Shown here piece after piece: positions 8,120 through 17,528 of a DNA stretch of 64,000 bases; within the stretch, counting starts at the first letter, position 1, and each line of letters starts with the position of its first letter. Source of the stretch: Pseudomonadota bacterium (lineage in GTDB: Bacteria; Myxococcota_A; Polyangia; Polyangiales; Polyangiaceae); the NCBI GenBank assembly GCA_023423895.1, contig JAFAER010000227.1, positions 1-64,000 of the forward strand. The letters are read 5' to 3'. A program made the position numbers and the translations under genes. A model generated the notes under the pieces. It was not told the origin of the DNA and made no database searches. It worked only from the letters and a program-made list of their open reading frames with translations.

Positions 8120-9429
8120 CAGGCGGTCTCCTCGACGGCCGTCGTGTCGCCGAGGACCGTCGGCTCGCCGAGCGCGCTCGCAACGCTGTCGCCCTCGTCG
8201 GGCAGGAACGTCATCTCTTCGACGGGCGGAGCCTCGGGTGTGTCGCGCTCCGGGACCGGCGGATCCATGCCCTGACGCGAGACGTTCAACAGGATGCCTG
8301 CGGCCGCGGTGTTCACGAGCAGTGAAGAGCCGCCGAAGCTGAGGAACGGCAGGGTCAGCCCCTTCGTCGGGAGGATCGCGAGCGCGACGCAGAGGTTCAC
8401 GAGCGCCTGCACGCCGAACATCGTCGAGATGCCGAACGCGAGATACGAGCCGTAGTCGTCGGGCGCGCGGTACGCCGCACGAACGCCGCGAGCCACGAGC
8501 GCGAGGTAGACGATGCAGAGCGCGAGGATGCCGACGAAGCCGAGCTCCTCGCCGATGATCGCGGCGATGAAGTCGTTGTGCGCCTCCGGCAGATAGAGCG
8601 TCTGGAGGCCTTTGCCCACGCCCGTGCCCCACGTCCCTCCCGACCCGAACGCCATGACGGACTGGAACGGCTGGTACGCGAGGTCGGCGCGGTGCTGATC
8701 CATGTTCATCCATGCCATGTACCGATCCAGGCGGTACTGCTTGGACATGATCGAGACGGCGCCGAAGACCGTGCCGAGGATCGAAGCGCCGAGGATGTAG
8801 CCGACCTTCGCGCCCGCCACGAAGAGCATCGTGAACGTGAGCAGCAAAAGCACGACGCTCGACCCGAAGTCGGGCTGCTTCATGCAGAGCAGCATGAAGA
8901 GCCCGGCGACCAGCAGATGCGGGAGGAAGCCGACGGTGAACGTCTTCACCTTCTCGGCCTTCTTCGCGAGCGAATACGAAAGCCAGCACACGAGCGCGAG
9001 CTTCGACATCTCGGCGGGCTGGATGTGGATCGGCCCGAGCGCGAGCCAGCGCGTCGCGCCGCCGCCGGACTTGCCGAGACCGACGATGCACATCACGAGC
9101 AGGAGCCCGACCCCGCCGAGCACCGGGTACGTGAGCTTGTAGAGGCGGTGATAGTCGATCGCGCCGATCCCGAAGAACAGGGCGAGCGAGACGAACGCGT
9201 ACGCCGCCTGGCGCTTGAGGAAGAACTGCGGGTCGTGCATGTGCAGCGTCGCCTGCACGGCCGACGCGCTGTAGACCATGACGACGCCGAAGCCGATCAG
9301 CGCCACGATCAGCGCGGCGAGGACCACGTCGACGGGGCGATCACCAGCGGCGCTGTTCGGCTTCGCATCGAGCGGCAGCGCGAGCTGCTCGACGACGGGC
9401 GCGAGGCGCCGGTTACGGATGGCCATCAT
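8119..9429 (-). CDS. ftsW: SEDS peptidoglycan polymerase FtsW
   Basis: Polytopic septal glycosyltransferase that works with FtsI. The 436-residue protein has about ten hydrophobic segments and SEDS signatures: YSASAVQ after TM1, KRQAAYAFVS, GPIHIQPAEMSKLALV, KQPDFGSSVVLLL, and PFLSFGGSSL near the end. The tail after the last helix is acidic. ATG 9429 overlaps the murD stop by 4 bases; the next codon is also ATG. The pair FtsW and FtsI being encoded in one cluster is usual. Confidence 0.97.
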   Translation of the reverse strand: MMAIRNRRLAPVVEQLALPLDAKPNSAAGDRPVDVVLAALIVALIGFGVVMVYSASAVQATLHMHDPQFFLKRQAAYAFVSLALFFGIGAIDYHRLYKLTYPVLGGVGLLLVMCIVGLGKSGGGATRWLALGPIHIQPAEMSKLALVCWLSYSLAKKAEKVKTFTVGFLPHLLVAGLFMLLCMKQPDFGSSVVLLLLTFTMLFVAGAKVGYILGASILGTVFGAVSIMSKQYRLDRYMAWMNMDQHRADLAYQPFQSVMAFGSGGTWGTGVGKGLQTLYLPEAHNDFIAAIIGEELGFVGILALCIVYLALVARGVRAAYRAPDDYGSYLAFGISTMFGVQALVNLCVALAILPTKGLTLPFLSFGGSSLLVNTAAAGILLNVSRQGMDPPVPERDTPEAPPVEEMTFLPDEGDSVASALGEPTVLGDTTAVEETA

Positions 9430-10754
9430 TCCGGCAGCTCCATCACGGCGCGGACGAACGTATCGCCGCGCTCCTTGTAGTCGCGGAACATGTCGAAGCT
9501 CGAGCACGCGGGTGACAGCAGCACCGCGTCTCCGGGACGAGCGAGCTCGGCGGAGAGGGCCACGGCCTCGTTCATGTCGGTCGCCGTTCGCACCGGCACG
9601 ACGTCGCCGATCGCGTTCTCGATCACGTGGCGTGCCTCGCCGATGAGGACCGCAGCGCGCCCCCGTTCGCGAAGCGCATCGACGAGCGGGCCGTAGCTGC
9701 CGCCCTTGTCGCGCCCGCCGGCGACGAGGACCACCTTCTCCTCGCGGATGCCGCGGACGGCGGTGACGGACGCGCCGACGTTCGTCCCTTTCGAGTCGTC
9801 GTAGAAGCGGACGCGACGGCGCTCGCGAACGAACGCCATTCGGTGCGCGAGCCCCTGGAAGGTCGAGAGCACCTCGCGGACGAGCGCCGGATCGATCCCG
9901 AACGGCCGGATCGCGGCGAGCGCGGCAGCGACGTTGAGCGCGTTGTGGCCGCCTTGCAGTGCAATCTCGGAGCGCCCGTAGACCTCGTCGCCGTCGACGA
10001 TCGCGTCCGGACGCACCGAGACGTCGCCGCCGGGGCCGAACGTCACGACGCGTGCCTGCCCGCGCTTCGCCTGCCTCAGACACACGTCGTCCGAGGCGGG
10101 CACGACCGCGAGATCGTCAGCCGTCTGACGAACGAACGCGTTACCCTTGGCGTCGGCGTAGGCCTGCTCGCTGGGATAGCGATCGAGATGGTCGGGCGTC
10201 ACGTTGAGGAGGACCGAGACCTTCGGTCGAAACGCCTCGACGCGCTCCATCTGGAAGCTCGAGACCTCGAGGACGACGACATCGAACGGCTCGTCCGCAT
10301 GCGCTGCCAGCGGCTCACCGAGGTTGCCACCGACGAACGTGCGCTTGCCCGCGCGCTCGAGCAGCGCACCGACGAGCGACGTCGTCGTGCTCTTGCCGTT
10401 CGTGCCGCCGATCGCGACGACCGGCGCCGGATTCGCGAGCGCCTGCACGGCGAGCTCGACCTCGCCCCAGATGCAAACGCCTTTCTTCTCCGCCGCGGCG
10501 AGCTCGGCAAACATCGGCACGCCCGGAGAGACGACGACGAGATCGGCTTCGTCGAGCTTCGCCGCCGCGTGCCCACCGAGAACGAGCGTGATGCCGTGAC
10601 CTTCGAGCGCGCGGACGTCCGCCGACACCTGCTCTCGTGCCTTTGCGTCCGTCGCGACGACGTGCGCACCGCGGGCGGCGAGCAGGCGGCACGCAGCGAT
10701 GCCGCTCGTCCCGAGCCCGACCACCACGACCCGCTTGCCGTTCACGTCGAGCAC
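9426..10754 (-). CDS. murD: UDP-MurNAc-L-Ala:D-Glu ligase MurD
   Basis: Adds D-glutamate to UDP-MurNAc-L-Ala. The 442-residue protein shows VVVVGLGTSGIAACRLLAARG at the N-terminus, the P-loop GGTNGKSTTTSLVG, NVTPDHLDRYPS, and FYDDSKGTNVGA with the ligase Lys. The start at 10754 is GTG, four bases after the mraY stop. It is followed by ftsW with a 4-base overlap. Confidence 0.97.
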   Translation of the reverse strand: MLDVNGKRVVVVGLGTSGIAACRLLAARGAHVVATDAKAREQVSADVRALEGHGITLVLGGHAAAKLDEADLVVVSPGVPMFAELAAAEKKGVCIWGEVELAVQALANPAPVVAIGGTNGKSTTTSLVGALLERAGKRTFVGGNLGEPLAAHADEPFDVVVLEVSSFQMERVEAFRPKVSVLLNVTPDHLDRYPSEQAYADAKGNAFVRQTADDLAVVPASDDVCLRQAKRGQARVVTFGPGGDVSVRPDAIVDGDEVYGRSEIALQGGHNALNVAAALAAIRPFGIDPALVREVLSTFQGLAHRMAFVRERRRVRFYDDSKGTNVGASVTAVRGIREEKVVLVAGGRDKGGSYGPLVDALRERGRAAVLIGEARHVIENAIGDVVPVRTATDMNEAVALSAELARPGDAVLLSPACSSFDMFRDYKERGDTFVRAVMELPE

Positions 10755-10758
10755 GTCT

Positions 10759-11913
<1,155 letters not shown>

Positions 11914-11990
11914 CGTGCCCCTGACGTTGCAGAGTCTGGAGAATTCGGCAAAGTTTCCGGCATTTTCGGGTAGGCGGCGAGGGTGATGCG

Positions 11991-12016
11991 CCCCCGGAAG
12001 GGAACGCCGCCGGGGG
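11991..12016. other. Inverted repeat upstream of mraY
   Basis: CCCCCGG (11991-11997) and CCGGGGG (12010-12016) form a 7-pair stem with a 12-base loop in the divergent gap between mraY and the LamG lipoprotein gene, 78 bases ahead of the mraY start. It may be a leader hairpin or attenuator for mraY. No T-run follows on either strand. Confidence 0.35.
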
Positions 12017-12112
12017 TCCACCCTATGCCATGAGACCGGAGCTAGTCGGCGGTTTCCTCTACGAAAAAGCGCTCGAGCTCAGACGGTACAGCTGAGGTGA
12101 CGGGGGGCAGCT

Positions 12113-12127
12113 ATCCTTCGAAAGGAT
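12113..12127 (+). promoter_or_regulatory. Small hairpin covering a start codon
   Basis: ATCCTT (12113-12118) and AAGGAT (12122-12127) can pair around a 3-base loop. The right arm contains the purine-rich AAAGG and the first two bases of the ATG at 12126. If that start is used, the hairpin would hide it. It may instead mean that translation starts at the later in-frame ATG (12171), which would remove the signal peptide and is less likely. Confidence 0.3.
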
Positions 12128-13004
12128 GCCCCGCTCCTCGGCACTTCCCTTTGTGCTCGCCTCGGCGGCGATGGGTTGCTCGCTCCTGGTCCTCGACGAG
12201 GGGTACAGCGGTGGTCACCGCGAGGACGCCGGCGTCGACGGCAGCGCGGACGGCGCTCCGCCGGAGGACGCAGCGCACGACAGCTCGCATCGAGTCGAGG
12301 ACGGCGGGACTGACGGCGACGCTGGATCGAGCGCGTACGCGAACACCGTCCTCGCCGACAGCCCCGTCCTCTACCTTCGATTCGGAGAGTCGTCCGGCAC
12401 GACCGCAAGGGCCGTCGTCGGCGTCGACGGAGCATACGGCGTGGCGGGCTACTCGCTCGGAGCGCCAGGCGCCATCGCGGGCGATCCGGACACAGCCGTC
12501 ACGCTGACGGACGGCGCAGGTCGCTTCATGGTCGTGCCCGGCTTCGCGTTCGAAGGCGTGGCGCCCTTCTCCGTCGAGATCTGGGCAAAGCCCGCCCAGG
12601 CGAACACCAATCTCGGCTTCGTCGTCGACCATACCTTCTACGCAGAGCCGCAACGGGCGGGCTGGTCCCTCTTCGTCGGAGAGAGCGGCGTCGCTTATGA
12701 TCGATGGGCGACCGTCGACATCCGGACCTCACTTCGCCAGCCTGCGCTGGCGGCGAACCAGTGGCACCACGTCGTGGGGACGTTCGACGGCACCCGGCAA
12801 CGCCTCTACGTCGACGGCGCCCGCATCGCCGAGGGGACGTCCGATGTCGCGCTCCCGTCTCGCGCGAGCGCGTTGACGATAGGCAACCAGAGCTGCGATT
12901 GCGGCGGCGTCAACGCGTTCATCGGTGCGCTGGACGAGCTCGCGATCTACGACAAGGCGCTCACGGACACGCAGATCTCTGCGCACTTCGCCGCCGCGAA
13001 GTGA
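12126..13004 (+). CDS. LamG/concanavalin-like domain lipoprotein
   Basis: A 292-residue secreted protein. A short signal peptide ends at a lipobox-like AMGC, followed by an Asp/Ala/Gly-rich linker of about 40 residues. A laminin-G-like jelly roll fills residues 70-290, with ADSPVLYLRFGE at the first strand, FSVEIWAKP, QWHHVVGTFDGTRQRLYVDG and IGALDELAIYDKALTDTQI, the classic LamG_3 pattern. Such domains bind carbohydrate or other surface ligands; the ligand is not known. It is divergent from mraY and lies inside the dcw cluster, together with the next two genes, as an apparent insertion. Confidence 0.85.
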   Translation: MPRSSALPFVLASAAMGCSLLVLDEGYSGGHREDAGVDGSADGAPPEDAAHDSSHRVEDGGTDGDAGSSAYANTVLADSPVLYLRFGESSGTTARAVVGVDGAYGVAGYSLGAPGAIAGDPDTAVTLTDGAGRFMVVPGFAFEGVAPFSVEIWAKPAQANTNLGFVVDHTFYAEPQRAGWSLFVGESGVAYDRWATVDIRTSLRQPALAANQWHHVVGTFDGTRQRLYVDGARIAEGTSDVALPSRASALTIGNQSCDCGGVNAFIGALDELAIYDKALTDTQISAHFAAAK

Positions 13005-13051
13005 TCGCCCCCTGGTTGCGCGTCGAGAACGTTGCATCATGCTTTCGGGCG

Positions 13052-13411
13052 ATGAACGAACGATCGACCGCGCGCCGTGTCCTGCGACCTGTCTGCACCA
13101 AGTCGCTCGTGTCGCTCTTCGTGATCGCTGCGAGCGTCTTCGCTTGCGGCGACGGCGGACCGCGCTCGCTCGATACGAACACGTTCGATCGTACGTGCTC
13201 GGTCGACACGGATTGCTTGCTGGTGTCGCCCATCGAGGACTGTCACAGTTGCTGCGGCTCCGCAGTGCCCCTCCGCGATACGCCCGCATTGCAGACAGCC
13301 ATCGACGATGTGAACGACACCTGCAAGGGCTTGACGATCTGCGCGATGAGCTGCAACGACGTCGCCGCGTGCACGGGCGGCAGGTGCGAAAAGAAGGCCG
13401 GCCCCCCGTGA
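13052..13411 (+). CDS. Small Cys-rich lipoprotein, unknown function
   Basis: A 119-residue exported protein with an N-terminal hydrophobic segment (SLVSLFVIAASVFACGDG) ending in a lipobox, then a mature part with ten cysteines, including CSVDTDC and CHSCCG. The pattern suggests several disulfides in the envelope. I do not recognise a named family. The ATG at 13052 is 47 bases after the LamG gene on the same strand, so they may be co-transcribed. Confidence 0.75.
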   Translation: MNERSTARRVLRPVCTKSLVSLFVIAASVFACGDGGPRSLDTNTFDRTCSVDTDCLLVSPIEDCHSCCGSAVPLRDTPALQTAIDDVNDTCKGLTICAMSCNDVAACTGGRCEKKAGPP

Positions 13412-13823
13412 GCGAGCCCCGGTCGGCTGGAGGCCATCGCCGGCAAGTTGCGAAGGCAAGTTAGCGAGGCAACTGCCCGACGGGCGCAACACGAGCGCGA
13501 GAGCCGCGGGTCGCTTCTTCGCGCGCTGGCCGTGTTCGGCGCCGACGTTCGTGGACCTCTGCGCCTGAGACGACATGGGCTCGACGGAGCGTCGAGCAGT
13601 CGACGAGGATCCGGCGATGGCACGACCAGGGCGCGCCCCCGGCACATCGCGTGGCCGTAGCATCTACGTGAGCAGTCGGAGCGCGTCTGTGACGACCGCC
13701 GCCTCGTCGCAAGTGGAGCCGCTTCCCTTCTGCTCGACGCTCCCAACTCGGCTCGGGGGTCCTACGCGAAGGACCGCGGCGCCCTTCTCCAGCGCCAGAA
13801 ACGACGGCTCGCGCTCGCAGCGC
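13412..13823. other. 412-base convergent gap, no gene seen
   Basis: This lies between the convergent small lipoprotein gene and the secreted-protein gene. Several frames are open, but all are Arg/Ser/Ala-rich with no recognisable motif. Near 13440-13475 there is a loose direct repeat of GCAAGTT/GCAACT spaced about 15 bases. Nothing here looks like a tRNA or terminator. Confidence 0.55.
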
Positions 13824-14390
13824 TCAGCTCCGACGGTACGTCAGCGTGTAGCGGACGGCTTGCGGCAGCTTGCTGCTCTCGATGCTCACGGCCATCGTCA
13901 GCGTCTTGCCGTCCGGCGAGATCGAGAGCGCGTTCGTGCGCGTCCCGTTTTCGCCCGCAAACGTCTGAACGAGCTTTCCGTCGGCCGTCAGCTTCTGCGA
14001 GAGCTTCGACGTCTGACCGTCCGCGTTCTTGTACGCCACCGCGCTGCCGTTCTCGGGACTCGTGGCCGCCGGCTCGCCCGTGACGCTCACGACGATGTTC
14101 CCATTGCTGAACGCGATGCCGACCGTCGCGCGCACCGGCGTCTTCTCACGCAGCTTGCTGCGCGCGACGCCCTTGATCGCGAAGAACATGCTGTCGGTCG
14201 CCTTGTCGATCGCGGCGTCTCGCGCGGTGATGTCCTTCTGCCCGCCCGCGTGGGCGAACGATCCGACGAGTCGGTCGCGCGCGCTCGGCGCCTGCTCCGC
14301 AGGCGGGTTCGCCGGCGCCTCGGCTCGCGCGACCGGGGCGAGAACGCAGAGCGAAGAGGCGAAGAGGAGGTGCAGGGTCCGACGCTTCAT
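13824..14390 (-). CDS. Secreted protein of unknown function
   Basis: A 188-residue protein with a clear signal peptide (KRRTLHLLFASSLCVLAPVARA, cleavage near residue 24), then a Pro/Ala linker and a beta-rich domain ending VRYTLTYRRS. No catalytic motif or lipobox is evident; it is probably periplasmic. The start at 14390 is the ATG directly ahead of the signal peptide; the frame is open further up to 14438. It lies 52 bases downstream of murF on the same strand and could be read through from the dcw promoter. I do not recognise the family. Confidence 0.72.
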   Translation of the reverse strand: MKRRTLHLLFASSLCVLAPVARAEAPANPPAEQAPSARDRLVGSFAHAGGQKDITARDAAIDKATDSMFFAIKGVARSKLREKTPVRATVGIAFSNGNIVVSVTGEPAATSPENGSAVAYKNADGQTSKLSQKLTADGKLVQTFAGENGTRTNALSISPDGKTLTMAVSIESSKLPQAVRYTLTYRRS

Positions 14391-14442
14391 GTCTCTTATG
14401 GATGACCCACCCGAGCCTCGGAGGCAATCGCGGCGCACGGCG

Positions 14443-15930
14443 TCAGGCCTGCGTCTGTGCGAGCGCCACGACGACGATTTCGGTTCCGACGCTGCGTGAG
14501 CCTTTCACGAGGACGGCATCGCCCGGGACGACGCGCGTCCGAGCTTCGATCGCAGCGTCGTCCGTCGTCGCGCATCGAACGACCGCGACGCCGCGGGCTG
14601 CGGCGCGCTCGAGCGCGCGGTCGATCAGCCCTCCGCAGCCGATGAAGAGGGCCACGCCCGCGTCGGCCACAGCGTCGCCGAGCGCCACGTGCTCTTCTTC
14701 CGCGAGCGGGCCGAGCTCCTTCATCTCGCCGAGCACCGCCACCTTCCGGCGTGCTCCCGCGATCTCCGAGAGCGTCGTGAGCGCTGCGCGCATGCTCGAC
14801 GGATTCGCGTTGTACGTGTCGTCGAGGACGACGACGTCGTTCGCGAGGGTTCGAAGCGATCCGCGCCCCGCGAGGCGGACCGTCATGAGCGCCGTCTCGA
14901 TGCGATCCGAAGAGAGCGCCTCGCGGCTCGCAGCCTCTTGCGCTGCGAGCGCGGCGGTCAGATCGATCGCGGCGGCCTCTCCGGGAAGAGGCAGGTGAAG
15001 CGTCAGCTCGCGTCCGGCGCACGAGAGCACGACGCGCGAACCGGCATCTTCAGGTCGGCGATCGACGAGGCGATAGTGCGGACCACCCGCGCCTGCTGCG
15101 CCTTCTTCGGCGAAGGAGCCGGGACGTCGCGACGTCGCCGCGCCTCGACCGAACGTCTCGACCTTGCGGACGTCCGCGTCGTGCGCTGCGCGGCGGACGC
15201 ATTCGTCGTCGATGTTGACGATCGCGATGCCCTCTGGACCGAGCGCGCGATAGACGGCGCCCTTCTCCTTCATCACGCCTTCGCGCCCGCCGACGCCTTC
15301 GGCGTGAGCGATGCCGACGTTCACGACGACCGATACGTCCGGCTTCGCAAACGAGCAGATCGCGTCGAGCTCCCCAGGCAGGCTCATGCCCATCTCGAGC
15401 ACGCAGAACCGATGCGACGGCTCGAGCGCGAAGATGACCGCGGGCACGCCGATGCGGTTGTTCAGATTCCCGGCCGTGAAGTGCGTCGGCGCGATCTCCG
15501 CGAGCAGCGCCGCCGTGAGCTCCTTCGTCGTGGTCTTCCCCGCACTTCCGGTGATCGCGACGACGCGACCGTCGACCGACTCCATGCGCCACCTCGTGAG
15601 GTGTGCACGGGCGAGGTCGCCCCAGGCGACGAGTGTGTCGTCGACCTCGACGATGCTCGCCTGTTCGGGAACGGCCAGCCCTTGGTTCTTCTCGACGATG
15701 ACGACGCGAGCGCCGCGCTCCACGGCGGCCGACACGAAGCGGTGACCGTCGTGCGACTCACCTTTGAGCGCGACGAAGACGCTGCCGGGCGTGACGGCGC
15801 GGCTGTCACTGACGATGCCGGTCGTCGCCTCGTCCGAGCTCGGGCCGCGACGGGTGATCGTGCCGTGCGTCGCGAGCGCGATCTCGGGAAGGAGGAAGCG
15901 CGCACGGTTCGTCGGGATCGGTGTCGCCAT
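14443..15930 (-). CDS. murF: UDP-MurNAc-tripeptide:D-Ala-D-Ala ligase MurF
   Basis: Adds D-Ala-D-Ala to complete the UDP-MurNAc-pentapeptide. The 495-residue protein has the N-terminal UDP-binding segment (TGIVSDSRAVTPGSVFVALKG), the P-loop ITGSAGKTTTKELT, GNLNNRIGVP, and DDTYNANPSSMRAAL in the ATPase domain. The start is ATG 15930, 14 bases after the murE stop. It is about 30 residues longer than many homologues because of Gly/Ala-rich loops around residues 265-280. The next dcw gene, mraY, is displaced by about 2.5 kb. Confidence 0.96.
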   Translation of the reverse strand: MATPIPTNRARFLLPEIALATHGTITRRGPSSDEATTGIVSDSRAVTPGSVFVALKGESHDGHRFVSAAVERGARVVIVEKNQGLAVPEQASIVEVDDTLVAWGDLARAHLTRWRMESVDGRVVAITGSAGKTTTKELTAALLAEIAPTHFTAGNLNNRIGVPAVIFALEPSHRFCVLEMGMSLPGELDAICSFAKPDVSVVVNVGIAHAEGVGGREGVMKEKGAVYRALGPEGIAIVNIDDECVRRAAHDADVRKVETFGRGAATSRRPGSFAEEGAAGAGGPHYRLVDRRPEDAGSRVVLSCAGRELTLHLPLPGEAAAIDLTAALAAQEAASREALSSDRIETALMTVRLAGRGSLRTLANDVVVLDDTYNANPSSMRAALTTLSEIAGARRKVAVLGEMKELGPLAEEEHVALGDAVADAGVALFIGCGGLIDRALERAAARGVAVVRCATTDDAAIEARTRVVPGDAVLVKGSRSVGTEIVVVALAQTQA

Positions 15931-15944
15931 CAGCGTCGCAGCTT

Positions 15945-17528
15945 TCAGGTAGTACGTCGGTGCGCGAGCGCACGCCGCGCCTCGACGCGGTCGTCGAACG
16001 GGCGCTTCTCGGTGCCGATGATCTGATAGTCCTCGTGCCCCTTGCCCGCGACGAGGACGACGTCGCCCGGCTGCGCGGCCTGGATCGCTGCCTCGATCGC
16101 GGCTCTCCGATCGAGCTCGACGACGTAGCCGCGCGCTCCTTGCGCGATGTCCGAGAGCGAGACGCGAGAAAGCCCGCTCGCGACGCCTTCCTCGACGGGC
16201 TTCGCGATCGCGGCTGGATCCTCCGTGCGCGGGTTGTCGCTCGTGACGAACGCGACGTCGGCACGAGCGCCGACGGCTTCGCCCATCGGCCTCCGCTTCG
16301 ACGGATCGCGATCGCCGCCGCACCCGAACACGCAGAACACGCGCTTGCCTTCCGATGCGCCGCGCACCGCATCGAGCGCGCGCCCGAGGGCATCGGGCGT
16401 GTGCGCGTAGTCGACGAGGACGACCACGTCGTCGTCGGGGCCGTCGCAGCGCTCGAGCCTTCCCGGCGCCCCCGACTCCGTCGCCAGCGCAGCGGCCGCG
16501 CGCTCGACGTCGAGCTCGAGGGACGCGACGACGCCCATCGCGACGAGCAGGTTCTCGACGTTGTGTGCGCCGACGAGCCGCGTCGCGATCTCGACCTTGC
16601 CGCCGGGTGCACCCGGGACCTTCGCAACGATGCGCATTCCGGACGCGCGCGTCTCGACGCTCTCCGGATAGACGTCAGCGTCGCTCGCGCCTGGGCGCGT
16701 CCGGACGCGGAGCACGTTGCACCTCGCGGCAGACGCGATGGAGGCGCCGAACGGGTCGTCGACGTTCACGACCGCAAGGCCAGGAGCCATCTTCGTGAAC
16801 AGCTCCATCTTCGCGGCGGCGTACGCGTCCATCGAGCCGTGGAAGTCGAGGTGATCCTGCGTGAGGTTCGTGAACGCCGCGACGCGGAAGCGAACGGCGG
16901 CGACGCGCCGGAGCACGAGCGCGATCGACGAGACCTCCATCGCGACATGCGTCGCGCCGCGCTTGCGCATGACGGCGAGCACGCGCGCGAGCTCGTCGGC
17001 CTCCGGCGTCGTGTGAGACGCTTCGATCGTGCGCCCCGCGTACGTGTGACCGATCGTCCCGACGGTTCCGGTGAGCGACATGCCGAACGAACCGTCGATC
17101 GCCGCGCGAACGAGATGGGTCGTCGTCGTCTTGCCGTTCGTCCCCGTGACGCCGACGATGTCGAGCGAGAACGCCGGATGCCCGTACACGGCTGCGGCGG
17201 CGTAAGCGAGGCCGTCGGCGATGTCCGGCACGCGGAGTACCGGGACCGTGGGGGACGGAAGCTCGAGATCGTGAGCCGCCAGGATCGCGGCCGCCCCCTG
17301 CGCGACGGCCTGCGGGACGAACGCGCGAGCGTCGTGCTTTTCGCCTCTGCGCACGACGAAGAGATCGCCCGGCAGCACGCGGCGGGAGTCGTGCTGCACG
17401 CCGAACACACGGGTCTCCGCGGCGCCGTGTACGCGTGCATCGCCAGGGACCTCGCGCGCGATCTCCGCGAGCGTCATCCCGTCGGGCGTACGTGCCTCCT
17501 CGAGGAGCCCGTTCGCCTGCGCGCTCAT
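15945..17528 (-). CDS. murE: UDP-MurNAc-tripeptide synthetase MurE (DAP-type)
   Basis: Adds the third amino acid to the peptidoglycan stem peptide. The 527-residue protein has VQHDSRRVLPGDLFV near residue 45, the P-loop GVTGTNGKTTTTHLV, and the specificity motif DNPR at residues 431-434, which marks enzymes using meso-diaminopimelate; lysine-type enzymes differ here. GKGHEDYQI follows near the C-terminus. The ATG overlaps the ftsI stop by 4 bases. Confidence 0.97.
   Translation of the reverse strand: MSAQANGLLEEARTPDGMTLAEIAREVPGDARVHGAAETRVFGVQHDSRRVLPGDLFVVRRGEKHDARAFVPQAVAQGAAAILAAHDLELPSPTVPVLRVPDIADGLAYAAAAVYGHPAFSLDIVGVTGTNGKTTTTHLVRAAIDGSFGMSLTGTVGTIGHTYAGRTIEASHTTPEADELARVLAVMRKRGATHVAMEVSSIALVLRRVAAVRFRVAAFTNLTQDHLDFHGSMDAYAAAKMELFTKMAPGLAVVNVDDPFGASIASAARCNVLRVRTRPGASDADVYPESVETRASGMRIVAKVPGAPGGKVEIATRLVGAHNVENLLVAMGVVASLELDVERAAAALATESGAPGRLERCDGPDDDVVVLVDYAHTPDALGRALDAVRGASEGKRVFCVFGCGGDRDPSKRRPMGEAVGARADVAFVTSDNPRTEDPAAIAKPVEEGVASGLSRVSLSDIAQGARGYVVELDRRAAIEAAIQAAQPGDVVLVAGKGHEDYQIIGTEKRPFDDRVEARRALAHRRTT

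Noticed and set aside
13037..13746. Overlapping minus-strand frames between two lipoprotein genes
   Set aside because: Three frames are open at once, all low-complexity, and part is antisense to the small lipoprotein gene; no family match by eye.
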